Assembly (NCBI GenBank): GCA_938003575.1
Contig: CALKYG010000155.1
Coordinates: 1 to 6,717 of the forward strand
Length of the DNA: 6,717 bases
Origin: an uncultured Alphaproteobacteria bacterium
Lineage (GTDB): Bacteria > Pseudomonadota > Alphaproteobacteria > Caulobacterales > Parvularculaceae
Direction of reading: 5' to 3'
A program made the translations under genes and the position numbers. Position 1 is the stretch's first letter. Each line of letters opens with the position of its first letter. This document shows positions 1-6,387 of the stretch, piece after piece. The notes under the pieces are model-generated. The model saw only the letters and a list, made by a program, of their open reading frames with translations, did no database searches and was not told the DNA's origin.

Positions 1-102
1 AGCGCGAAATCGGCCGGGGATGGTGAGCCCTTCGCGCGATGCCTGCACTTCAGGCGACGCAGGAGAGATGATAGATTGCACGTGAGAACGCCAGTTAAGC
101 AT
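1..102 (-). CDS. Possible start of an unidentified gene, cut by the window edge
   Basis: On the minus strand an ATG at 100-102 opens a frame of 34 codons that stays open to the left edge of the window. The protein begins MLNWRSHVQSIISPASPEV and ends, as far as it can be read, in TIPGRFRA. I do not recognise it. An in-frame TGA two codons upstream fixes ATG 102 as the earliest start. It begins 22 bases after the patatin stop codon and in the same direction, so it could be the third gene of the bdhA operon. There is no convincing Shine-Dalgarno sequence; the region just upstream is taken up by a 19-bp palindrome. A random open stretch of this length is common at high GC, so the call rests mainly on position and direction. 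Confidence 0.3.
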   Translation of the reverse strand, partial: MLNWRSHVQSIISPASPEVQASREGLTIPGRFRA

Positions 103-108
103 AGGTCA

Positions 109-127
109 TGACATGATCGTCATGTCA
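109..127. repeat. Perfect 19-bp palindrome over the patatin stop codon
   Basis: The sequence TGACATGATCGTCATGTCA has two perfect 8-base arms (109-116 and 120-127) around a 3-base centre. One arm contains the TGA stop of the patatin gene, and the other edge lies 6 bases before the start of the candidate next gene. It is AT-rich with no T-run on either side, so it does not look like an intrinsic terminator. It has the form of a dimeric-regulator operator, or of a short RNA hairpin between two genes. No regulator is identified. Confidence 0.45.
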
Positions 128-1171
128 GGCTCTCGAGCTGTCGAACATGGCGCGGACGTCGATTGAGGATTCCGCTCCGATCTTGTCGAAATTCTCCGAG
201 AGCCATTCGTCGGCAATTTTGCGCCCGCGCGCCTTCAGCGCTGTAAGGAAACCCCAATCGGTGCTGAACTTGCTCGACACGGACAGATCGACCAGCGATT
301 CATCGCTGCGTATCGAGTGAATCCGGATATTTCGCAGCCGGTCCCGGTAGCGCTTTTTCAGCCAGCCTTCGTCGAGCAGCTTCTGGACGAACGAAATTGC
401 GCGCAGCTCGCGCAGAAGGGATGAATTGAAGCAGATTTCATTGATGCGGTTCAAAATTTCCGGCGCCGTCATCGGCACTTTGTCCCTTGAAAGCGGGTTA
501 ACGTGGACAATTACGATATCGCTCGACTGCGCGTTATAGATGAAGGGATAGAGAACGGGATTTCCCATATACCCGCCGTCCCAATAATGTTCTCCATCTA
601 TTTCGACTGCCTTGAACAGGAACGGAAGGCAGCTTGATGCAAGCACGGCTTCGATGCTCACGTCTTTGGTCTCGAACAAATGGACCTTTCCGGTGCGGAC
701 ATTGGTCGCCGACAGGAAGAGTTTTGTCGCGTCGCATTGCTTGAGCCGGTCAAAGTCGATGCAACGCTGGAGGATGTCGCGCAACGGATTGATGTCGAAT
801 GGATTGAACTGATAGGGCGAAAAGATGCGGGTGAAGAGATCGAACGCCTGATAGGATAGGGAATCATCGAGCGTGAAATCTTTTGAAAAGATCTCAAACG
901 GCGTCCTTCGGACCGGGCTGTAAACGGCGCCGGCGTCAGAGACCTCACGCCACAATTCGTCGAGCTTCTCGCGCGCGCCGTCGCGTCCGCCGAGGTGCAG
1001 GCCATAGGCGAGCGCTGCGGCGTTGACACCGCCCGCGCTTGCGCCTGAAACGGCCTCGAATTCGATGCGCTCGTCCTCAAGCAGGCGGTCAAGAACGCCC
1101 CATGTGACGGCGCCGTGCGATCCGCCGCCCTGCAGAGCCAGATTGACCCGCCTGACGCGCGGTCTCGCCAT
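125..1171 (-). CDS. Patatin-like phospholipase family protein (PatD-like)
   Basis: A 348-residue serine acyl hydrolase of the patatin family, predicted to cleave acyl esters such as phospholipids through a Ser-Asp dyad. All expected motifs are present: the oxyanion-hole loop GGGSHG (residues 15-20), the nucleophile elbow GASAG with Ser45, and DGG with catalytic Asp198. The part after about residue 225 (SSLLRELRAISFVQKLLDEGW region) resembles the C-terminal extension (DUF3734) of bacterial patatin-like proteins. There is no signal peptide or membrane segment, so it is probably cytoplasmic or peripheral to a membrane or PHB granule. Its ATG directly follows the TAG of bdhA and it has no strong Shine-Dalgarno of its own, which suggests translational coupling. 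The order bdhA-patatin is that of the Legionella bdhA-patD operon. The true substrate (phospholipid, PHB oligomer or other ester) cannot be read from the sequence. Confidence 0.92.
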   Translation of the reverse strand: MARPRVRRVNLALQGGGSHGAVTWGVLDRLLEDERIEFEAVSGASAGGVNAAALAYGLHLGGRDGAREKLDELWREVSDAGAVYSPVRRTPFEIFSKDFTLDDSLSYQAFDLFTRIFSPYQFNPFDINPLRDILQRCIDFDRLKQCDATKLFLSATNVRTGKVHLFETKDVSIEAVLASSCLPFLFKAVEIDGEHYWDGGYMGNPVLYPFIYNAQSSDIVIVHVNPLSRDKVPMTAPEILNRINEICFNSSLLRELRAISFVQKLLDEGWLKKRYRDRLRNIRIHSIRSDESLVDLSVSSKFSTDWGFLTALKARGRKIADEWLSENFDKIGAESSIDVRAMFDSSRA

Positions 1172-1954
1172 CTATTTCGCGACCCAGCCGCCGTCGATCT
1201 GATAGGCCGCGCCAGTCATCGAAACTCCGTTGGGGCCCGCCAAAAACACCGCGAGCGCTGCGACTTCGTCTATCCCGACAAACCTCTTCGTCGGCTGCGC
1301 TTCGAGGATCACTTTTTGTATGACTTCCTCTTCTGTCATGCCGCGCGCCTTCGCCGTGTCGGGAATCTGCTTCTCGACGAGCGGCGTCTTTACATAGCCG
1401 GGACAGATCGCATTGCAGGTGACGCCGAATTCCGCGCCTTCGAGGGCGACCGTTTTCGTAAGGCCGAGGATGCCATGCTTCGCCGCGACATAGGCTGATT
1501 TGAACGGCGAGGCGACGAGAGCGTGCGCCGATGCGATATTGATGATGCGGCCGAACTTGCGCGCTTTCATGCCGCCGAAAGCCGCGCGGATGGTATGGAA
1601 TGACGAGGACAGGTTGATCGCGATGATGGCGTCCCATTTTTCAATCGGGAAAGTCTCTATCGGAGAGACATGCTGGATGCCGGCGTTATTCACGAGAATG
1701 TCGACCTTGCCGAATGCCTTCTCCGCATGGGCGATCATGGCGGAGATTTCGGTCGGCTTGGTCATGTCCGCCCCGTCATAGAGCGCCTTCACGCCGCAGT
1801 CCCTTTCGACGCCGGCGCGGATCTTCTCGATTTCGCCCCTGTCGCCGAACCCGTTGAGCATGACGTCAGCGCCGTTAGCAGCAAGAGCGCGGGCGACGCC
1901 GAGGCCGATGCCGCTGGTGGAGCCTGTGACGACTGCGGACAGCGATTTCAACAT
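1172..1954 (-). CDS. bdhA: D-3-hydroxybutyrate dehydrogenase
   Basis: A 260-residue NAD-dependent short-chain dehydrogenase that interconverts D-3-hydroxybutyrate and acetoacetate in the cytoplasm, the oxidative step of PHB use. The Rossmann motif TGSTSGIG (10-17), NNAG (89-92), Asn114, Ser142, Tyr155 and Lys159 give the cofactor fold and catalytic tetrad. Residues known to bind substrate in characterised 3-hydroxybutyrate dehydrogenases fall at the same positions here: Gln94, His144, Lys152, Gln196 and Trp257. This separates it from generic SDR enzymes. Tyr187 sits where the family usually has Trp (CPGYVKTPLVEKQ). The start at 1954 gives the family's usual length and a first strand MLKSLSAVVTG; an ATG ten codons earlier (1984) only adds an arginine-rich tail and is rejected. 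A GGGGAAAG tract lies just upstream. It is the first gene of the leftward operon, divergent from the TPR gene. Confidence 0.95.
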   Translation of the reverse strand: MLKSLSAVVTGSTSGIGLGVARALAANGADVMLNGFGDRGEIEKIRAGVERDCGVKALYDGADMTKPTEISAMIAHAEKAFGKVDILVNNAGIQHVSPIETFPIEKWDAIIAINLSSSFHTIRAAFGGMKARKFGRIINIASAHALVASPFKSAYVAAKHGILGLTKTVALEGAEFGVTCNAICPGYVKTPLVEKQIPDTAKARGMTEEEVIQKVILEAQPTKRFVGIDEVAALAVFLAGPNGVSMTGAAYQIDGGWVAK

Positions 1955-1982
1955 GATCTTTCCCCGGTCGGTGCGGCGCGGC

Positions 1983-2011
1983 AAACTAGATCACGGCCGC
2001 AGCGGCGACAA
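1983..2011 (-). promoter_or_regulatory. Possible bdhA promoter
   Basis: On the minus strand TTGTCG (2006-2011) and TAGTTT (1983-1988) are separated by 17 bases, a sigma-70-like arrangement. It would start transcription about 20-25 bases before the bdhA ATG at 1954. The match is partial (roughly 4 of 6 and 3 of 6 consensus bases). The 127-base divergent region 1955-2081 must hold promoters for both bdhA and the TPR gene. I see no good rightward promoter in it, and a TTGACG at 2035-2040 (minus) has no -10 box at a suitable distance. Confidence 0.25.
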
Positions 2012-2081
2012 CCGGCATATGGCGTTTTACGCTGCGTCAAACTAAGCTGCCGCCGGTCGGAAGGGCACGAAGGAGATTGCA

Positions 2082-2630
2082 ATGAAGCATTTTGCAGCTT
2101 GCGTCGTCGTCAGCCTGTCGGTTCCTTCGGCGTCCTTGGCTCAGGTGTCGGTATCCACCTTTGGCGCGACTGACGCCCATCTTTGCTACCAGGCCGCCGC
2201 AGACCAGTTCTCGTCGGACACGGACGCCTGTGACGCTGCTTTGAAAGGCGCCGGCATGACCGCGCGCGACCGGATGGCGACCTACGTGAATCGCGGGATC
2301 ATTCTCAATCGAGAGGGAAGGCTCGATGAGGCGCTCGCAGATTTCAACAAGGCGCTTGATCGCGATGAGTCGCTCGCCGAAGCCCATCTCAATCGCGGCA
2401 ACACCCATTTCCTCATGCGCCGATATGACGACGCAATTCTCGACTATGAAACGTCGTTGCGCAACGAGCTGAAGAAAGTGGATGTCGCCTGGTACAATAT
2501 CGGCCTCGCGCATGAAGCCAAGCGGGACGCCGTCAAGGCGAAGGAGGCCTATCGCATGGCGCTGGAATTCAACCCGTATTTCGGACCTGCTCTGAAGAAG
2601 CTCGGCGCTGAAGCGCCGGCGCAGGAATAG
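2082..2630 (+). CDS. Exported tetratricopeptide-repeat protein
   Basis: A 182-residue protein with a short signal peptide (residues 1-20, MKHFAACVVV then a small-residue stretch ending SASLA before QVSV), so probably periplasmic. The remainder is helical TPR: about residues 63-98 (VNRGIILNREGRLDEALADF), 98-130 (LNRGNTHFLMRRYDDAI) and 133-170 (WYNIGLAHEAKRDAVKAKEA), each with the A-Y-N-x-G and A-x-x-x-Y/F spacing typical of TPRs. Cys35 and Cys50 lie ahead of the repeats in the mature protein and could form a disulfide. TPRs bind partner proteins; no enzymatic motif is seen and the partner is unknown. A strong AAGGAG at 2070-2075, six bases before the ATG, supports the start. It lies 13 bases ahead of the PLP-enzyme gene and is probably co-transcribed with it. 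Confidence 0.88.
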   Translation: MKHFAACVVVSLSVPSASLAQVSVSTFGATDAHLCYQAAADQFSSDTDACDAALKGAGMTARDRMATYVNRGIILNREGRLDEALADFNKALDRDESLAEAHLNRGNTHFLMRRYDDAILDYETSLRNELKKVDVAWYNIGLAHEAKRDAVKAKEAYRMALEFNPYFGPALKKLGAEAPAQE

Positions 2631-2643
2631 TGCCGCCCACGCG

Positions 2644-3861
2644 ATGAGGGAGAGCTTCGTTTCGCATCTTGAGTGTTCGCTGACAGGAGAGCGCTGCGAG
2701 GCCGGTCGCGTTCACGGACTTTCGAAAGCCGGAAGGCCGCTGCTCGTTCGCTACGATCTTGACGCGGTGGCCGGAGCGATCAGCAAAGAGGCGCTGTCGG
2801 AACGAAGCGAGGGCTTTTGGCGCTATCGTGAGTTTCTGCCTGTTACCCACGCTGAAAACCGCGTCACTCTCGGCGAAGTCGTCACGCCGCTCATTCGCAC
2901 ATCGCGGATCGAAAAGATGCTCGGCGGCGGCGAAATCTTTGTGAAGGATGAAGGGCGCCTGCCGACCGGGTCGTTCAAGGCGCGGGGACTTGCGCTTGCT
3001 GTCGCCATGGCGAAGGAATTCGGCCTCCGCCGGCTTGCGATGCCGACGAACGGCAACGCCGGCGCCGCGCTCGCCGCCTACGCGTCGCGCGCGGGATTGC
3101 GCTCGACGATCTTCTGCCCGGACGATACGCCGCTCGTGAACGTCGAGGAAATCGCCCTCCAGGGGGGCGACGTTTACCGAGTCAACGGCCTCATCAATGA
3201 TTGCGGAAAAATCGTCGCCGAAGGGAAGGAAAAGGCCGGCTGGTTTGACGTGTCGACCCTGAAGGAGCCCTATCGGATTGAGGGCAAGAAGACGATGGGG
3301 TTGGAGCTCGCCGAGCAGTTCGGCTGGGAGTTGCCGGAGCTCATCTTCTACCCGACCGGCGGCGGCACCGGCCTGATCGGCATGTGGAAGGCTTTCGACG
3401 AATTGGAGAGAATCGGCTGGATCGGCGCGAAGCGGCCGCGCATGGTCGCGGTGCAGGCGTCCGGCTGCGCGCCGATCGTGAAGGCCTGGGAGCGCGGTGA
3501 GGAGCACGCGCCGCTCTGGGAGAATGCGCAGACCATCGCCTCCGGCATTCGCGTGCCGATTGCGATCGGCGACTTTCTCATCATCCGCGCCGTGCGCGAA
3601 TCTCACGGCTTTGCAATCGCGGTCGATGACGAAGAAATCGTCGAGGCGCAGGCTGAAATGGCGAGGGAAGAGGGACTGCTGCTTTGCCCGGAAGGCGCCG
3701 CGACCTACGCCGCCTATCGTCAAGCGCTCGCCGACGGCCGCGTGTCGCGAACGGACCGCGTCATTTTGTTCAACTGTGCGACGGGCCTTAAATATCCGAT
3801 GCCGACCGCGAACAGGTATATCGACCGAACCAAACCGATCGACTGGAGCATGTTCGCCTGA
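2644..3861 (+). CDS. Threonine synthase family PLP-dependent enzyme
   Basis: A 405-residue fold-type II PLP enzyme. Threonine synthase converts O-phosphohomoserine to threonine and phosphate in the cytoplasm. The PLP lysine is Lys112 in PTGSFKARG (108-115); the cofactor phosphate is held by GGGTGL (239-244), and NGNAGAA (136-142) is the family's substrate-binding loop. The N-terminus (LECSLTGERC then RPLLVRYDL) corresponds to the family's zinc-ribbon segment, but only Cys11 and Cys18 remain of the usual two pairs. The short form seen here often coexists in genomes with the longer classical ThrC, and related enzymes act as threonine dehydratases or other beta/gamma-replacement enzymes, so I give no thrC symbol. 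The start fits the family N-terminus, but its Shine-Dalgarno is weak, so translation may be coupled to the TPR gene. Its TGA directly abuts the convergent hydrolase stop. Confidence 0.85.
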   Translation: MRESFVSHLECSLTGERCEAGRVHGLSKAGRPLLVRYDLDAVAGAISKEALSERSEGFWRYREFLPVTHAENRVTLGEVVTPLIRTSRIEKMLGGGEIFVKDEGRLPTGSFKARGLALAVAMAKEFGLRRLAMPTNGNAGAALAAYASRAGLRSTIFCPDDTPLVNVEEIALQGGDVYRVNGLINDCGKIVAEGKEKAGWFDVSTLKEPYRIEGKKTMGLELAEQFGWELPELIFYPTGGGTGLIGMWKAFDELERIGWIGAKRPRMVAVQASGCAPIVKAWERGEEHAPLWENAQTIASGIRVPIAIGDFLIIRAVRESHGFAIAVDDEEIVEAQAEMAREEGLLLCPEGAATYAAYRQALADGRVSRTDRVILFNCATGLKYPMPTANRYIDRTKPIDWSMFA

Positions 3862-4581
3862 TCAGGTGAAGCATTCCTCGAGAAACAGCTTGAAGGAATT
3901 CCAAGACCTCTTTGCGGCGCGCTCGTCGTAGACCGTCCCGAAGGAAGGGTCATTGGCGTCAGGGTTGGTGAAGGCGTGCATGACCCCGCCATAGGCGTGG
4001 ATCTGCCAGTCCGCTCCGGCTTCGGTGAGTTCAGCGCCGAGCGCCTTGACGTCATCGGGTTTCACCATCGGATCATCCCAGCCGTGAAACGCGATCACTT
4101 TCGCCTTGATCTTCTTCCCCCGGGTGTTTCCCGGCGCGCCGAAAAGTCCATGAAACGCTGCGACGCCCCTGACGTCTGCGCCGGCGCGCGCAACGTCAAG
4201 CGCGCAGAGCCCGCCGAAGCAAAAGCCCATGACGGCGATTTTCGAGGCGTCGACTTCGGGAAGTTTGCTGACGACGTCGATGACGTTAAGTAGCCGCGAT
4301 TGCAGATACGGGCGGTCACCGGCAAGCGGACTCATCAACGCTTGGCATTGTTCCGTCGTCTCACCAAAGACGCCCTTTCCGTAAAGATCCAGCGCGAAGC
4401 CGACATAGCCGAGTGCGGCGATGCGTTCTGCGTAATCCGCTTCAACCGGGCCGCGCCCCGCCCAGGCGTGGGAAATGAGTACCGCCGGTTTTTTGCCCCG
4501 TATTGCGTCGTCGGCGGCGAGGAGCCCTTCGAATGTCTTGCCGTCATGGGCGTACTCAACCGGCCGCGTAATGATCGTCAT
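3862..4581 (-). CDS. Dienelactone hydrolase family protein
   Basis: A 239-residue cytoplasmic alpha/beta hydrolase of the dienelactone hydrolase family; the founding enzyme opens dienelactone to maleylacetate in chlorocatechol breakdown. The Cys-Asp-His triad is visible: Cys121 in GFCFGG (119-124), Asp170 in HGWDDPMV, and His202 in GGVMHAFTNP. The N-terminal strand PAVLISHAWAG (32-42) and ALDLYGKGVFG (63-73) are typical of the family, and the length is normal. No other aromatic-degradation genes are nearby, so the true substrate is unknown; many relatives have general or detoxifying roles. The start is supported by GAGGA at 4590-4594, 8 bases upstream. A good promoter candidate lies at 4611-4638. 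Its 3' end abuts the convergent PLP-enzyme gene with no intergenic base. Confidence 0.92.
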   Translation of the reverse strand: MTIITRPVEYAHDGKTFEGLLAADDAIRGKKPAVLISHAWAGRGPVEADYAERIAALGYVGFALDLYGKGVFGETTEQCQALMSPLAGDRPYLQSRLLNVIDVVSKLPEVDASKIAVMGFCFGGLCALDVARAGADVRGVAAFHGLFGAPGNTRGKKIKAKVIAFHGWDDPMVKPDDVKALGAELTEAGADWQIHAYGGVMHAFTNPDANDPSFGTVYDERAAKRSWNSFKLFLEECFT

Positions 4582-4610
4582 GGCTTCATTCCTCGCAATG
4601 GTCTGCGGGA

Positions 4611-4638
4611 ACTATAAGCCGGAGCGAATTCACATCAA
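4611..4638 (-). promoter_or_regulatory. Probable sigma-70 promoter of the dienelactone hydrolase gene
   Basis: On the minus strand TTGATG (4633-4638) and TATAGT (4611-4616) are separated by 16 bases. Both boxes match the consensus well, and transcription would begin near 4604, about 22 bases before the ATG and just ahead of the GAGGA ribosome site. The -35 box includes the TGA stop of the small upstream ORF, so the hydrolase can be expressed independently of it. Confidence 0.5.
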
Positions 4639-4817
4639 GCTAGAGTCGAATCGGGATTTGCACGTTCGCCTGCTTCGGTGACCGTGCAGAGTTCCACTTG
4701 AGCCCAATTGGCTGACGTCGCGGGCTCTGACGGGAAAACTCTGCGCTTGGCGTGTGAATCTTCCGGAACAACGAGCAGAAGCCCGCTTTCCGCGCATTCG
4801 ACGATTTCAATCGCCAT
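4635..4817 (-). CDS. Small hypothetical protein, 60 residues
   Basis: An ORF of 60 codons beginning MAIEIVECAESGLLLVVPED and ending in a hydrophilic tail (AGERANPDSTLA). I do not recognise a family. The first 18 residues look like a beta-strand pair, followed by a basic stretch HAKRRVF (22-28); Cys8 and Cys44 are the only cysteines. There is no signal peptide or membrane segment. A start at 4817 is preferred over ATGs at 4832 and 4835 because GAGG lies six bases before it and nothing comparable precedes the others. It lies in the 376-base space between pyk and the hydrolase gene, in the same direction as both, and its stop overlaps the hydrolase promoter candidate. It is supported by the ribosome site and lack of a better candidate in the gap; it could still be chance. 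Confidence 0.4.
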   Translation of the reverse strand: MAIEIVECAESGLLLVVPEDSHAKRRVFPSEPATSANWAQVELCTVTEAGERANPDSTLA

Positions 4818-4823
4818 ATTGGG

Positions 4824-4827
4824 CCTC
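4824..4827 (-). promoter_or_regulatory. Ribosome binding site choosing the start of the small ORF
   Basis: GAGG on the minus strand, six bases before the ATG at 4817. It favours this third ATG of the frame over the two tandem ATGs upstream (4832 and 4835). Confidence 0.35.
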
Positions 4828-4835
4828 GTCATCAT

Positions 4836-4957
4836 GGTCGCGCATGACCCGAAGATGCCGATGCAGGAGGGCGATTTTCAGGCGGAAACGGGCCCGCTCC
4901 CGACACGAAAGCGTGATCCGCTCTTGGATTGCGGCAAAGAAGCGGCGCCGGCGTCTT
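4836..4957. other. Non-coding gap downstream of pyk
   Basis: These 122 bases follow the pyk stop codon. I see no gene, no clear promoter and no convincing terminator. Short self-complementary pieces occur (CGGGCCCG near 4888, and CACG/CGTG around AAAG near 4905), but none is a stem followed by a T-run on the minus strand. Confidence 0.5.
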
Positions 4958-6379
4958 TTACTCGCCTTTTGCGCCGATGCGGCTGATCTTGAGGGTGTTG
5001 GTTTTGCCGCGCCGTCCGAACGGATAGCCGGCGATGATGATGATGCGGTCGCCGTTCTGCGCGCCATGCCGCACCGACAGGGCCTCCGCCTTGTCGAGCA
5101 TCTCATTGAAATGCGAAATGTCGTCGGTTGTCGTCGGCGCGACGCCCCAGTAGAGCGCGAGCTGACGCGCGACTTTTTCATCGGGCGTCGCCGCGAGAAT
5201 GGAGCAGCGCGGCCGGTCGCGAGACAGGCGCTTCGCCGTCGATCCGGTTTTCGTGTAGGCGACCGCAATCCTGCAATCGAGCACTTCGGCGATGCGTCGG
5301 GCGGAAAGCGTGATGGCGTCGGCGGTCGTGTGGTCGGCGTCGGGATCATCGAGGGAGCTGAAAGAGGCGCATTCGGGATCCCGCTCCGTCGCGGAGATGA
5401 TGCGGTCCATGATCGCGACGGCGGTCGGCGGATGGCGTCCGACGGCGGTCTCGGCGGAGAGCATGACAGCGTCCGCTCCCTGAAAAACGGCGGTCGAAAC
5501 GTCGGAAGCTTCCGCCCGCGTCGGCGCGATCGATTCGACCATCGATTCCAGCATGTGCGTCGCGACAATCACCGGCTTGCCGGCCCGGCGGCAGGCGCGG
5601 ACGATGCGGCGCTGAATGTTCGGGACGTCTTCGGGCGGCAGTTCGACGCCGAGATCGCCGCGGGCGACCATTAGCGCGTCCGAAAGCGCGATGATCTCGT
5701 CAAGGTGTTCGACAGCCGACGGCTTTTCGATCTTTGAGATGATCCCGGCTCTGTCGCCGATGATCGCGCGCGCTTCTGCGACATCTTCCGGGCGCTGGAC
5801 GAATGAAAGGGCGACATAGTCGACGCCGATCATCAGCGCGTGGTCGAGATCGGCGCGGTCTTTCTCCGTCAGCGCCGAAATCGGCAGTTTCCGGCCCGGA
5901 AGATTGATGCCTTTGCGGTTGGAGAGGCGGCCCGGCGTGTCTGCGCGCGCAACGACGGCTTCGCCTTTGCGCCCGGTCACGGTCAGTTGCAGTTTTCCGT
6001 CGTCGAGTTTCAGGACGTCGCCCGGCTGAAGCACGGTGATGATTTCCGGATGCGGAATTGGAATGACGTCGCCATCCGTCGCATCCCTTGCCAGCAGCAG
6101 GCGATAACTGGCGCCGTATTGGAATTCGAGCCCGTCGCCTTTGAGAACGCCGGTGCGGATTTTCGGTCCTTGCAGGTCGGCGAAGACGGCGATCGGCGTT
6201 TGCGACAACCTGCTTATCTCGCGGACCGCCTCCATGATGCGGGCTGTCTTGTCATGCTCGCCATGCGAGAAATTCAAACGGAATATGTCGACGCCCGCCT
6301 GATGCAACAGATGCAACATCGACGGCGAAGAACTCGCCGGACCGACGGTCGCAACAATCTTGCATTGGCGCTTGCGCAT
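4958..6379 (-). CDS. pyk: Pyruvate kinase
   Basis: A 473-residue cytoplasmic enzyme transferring phosphate from phosphoenolpyruvate to ADP, the last step of glycolysis. Visible signatures are KIVATVGPAS (7-16), FRLNFSHG (33-40, with Arg34, Asn36 and Ser38), DLQGPKIRTG (68-77), the active-site signature ISKIEKP (214-220) with Lys216 and Glu218, ARGDLGVE (239-246) with metal-binding Asp242, and MLESM with PTRAEASDV (277-293). The B domain (about 75-170) and the C-terminal domain (about 350-473, ending GKTNTLKISRIGAKGE) are complete. Two signature positions differ from the usual ATQML and GxYP: ATHML (273-277) and GRHP (314-317). The ATG at 6379 matches the family start; a start at 6505 would add 42 arginine-rich residues and overlap the preceding gene. 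There is no good Shine-Dalgarno; a weak GGGA lies in the 3' arm of a hairpin. It lies 70 bases after the NMO-like gene. Confidence 0.96.
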   Translation of the reverse strand: MRKRQCKIVATVGPASSSPSMLHLLHQAGVDIFRLNFSHGEHDKTARIMEAVREISRLSQTPIAVFADLQGPKIRTGVLKGDGLEFQYGASYRLLLARDATDGDVIPIPHPEIITVLQPGDVLKLDDGKLQLTVTGRKGEAVVARADTPGRLSNRKGINLPGRKLPISALTEKDRADLDHALMIGVDYVALSFVQRPEDVAEARAIIGDRAGIISKIEKPSAVEHLDEIIALSDALMVARGDLGVELPPEDVPNIQRRIVRACRRAGKPVIVATHMLESMVESIAPTRAEASDVSTAVFQGADAVMLSAETAVGRHPPTAVAIMDRIISATERDPECASFSSLDDPDADHTTADAITLSARRIAEVLDCRIAVAYTKTGSTAKRLSRDRPRCSILAATPDEKVARQLALYWGVAPTTTDDISHFNEMLDKAEALSVRHGAQNGDRIIIIAGYPFGRRGKTNTLKISRIGAKGE

Positions 6380-6387
6380 GAAGAAAT

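Noticed and set aside
1..111. Plus-strand frame open from the left edge to a TGA at 109-111
   Set aside because: Its translation is an arginine-rich string with no motif, whereas the minus-strand frame fits the direction and spacing of the neighbouring operon better.
1955..1984. Upstream ATG giving bdhA ten extra residues
   Set aside because: The extension (MPRRTDRGKI) does not fit the family, and the internal Met gives the standard 260-residue length with the substrate residues at their known numbers.
2569..3723. Long minus-strand open frame (384 codons) opposite the threonine-synthase-like gene
   Set aside because: It is antisense to a well-supported PLP enzyme, is rich in Arg, Ala and His with no recognisable motif, and is the kind of mirror frame GC-rich genes produce.
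4940..4970. Possible pyk terminator around the stop codon
   Set aside because: A GC-rich GGCGCCGGCG piece is followed by TTTTA, but on the plus strand, the wrong direction for pyk; no stem plus T-run is found on the minus strand.
4708..4986. Plus-strand open frame of 92 codons in the gap after pyk
   Set aside because: A short hydrophobic run (STISIAILGLVIMVA) looked membrane-like, but the frame runs into the end of pyk and lacks a ribosome site, and the minus-strand ORF here has better support.
4754..5674. Plus-strand open frame of 306 codons opposite pyk
   Set aside because: It is arginine-rich with no domain, and it overlaps the conserved pyk signatures on the other strand.
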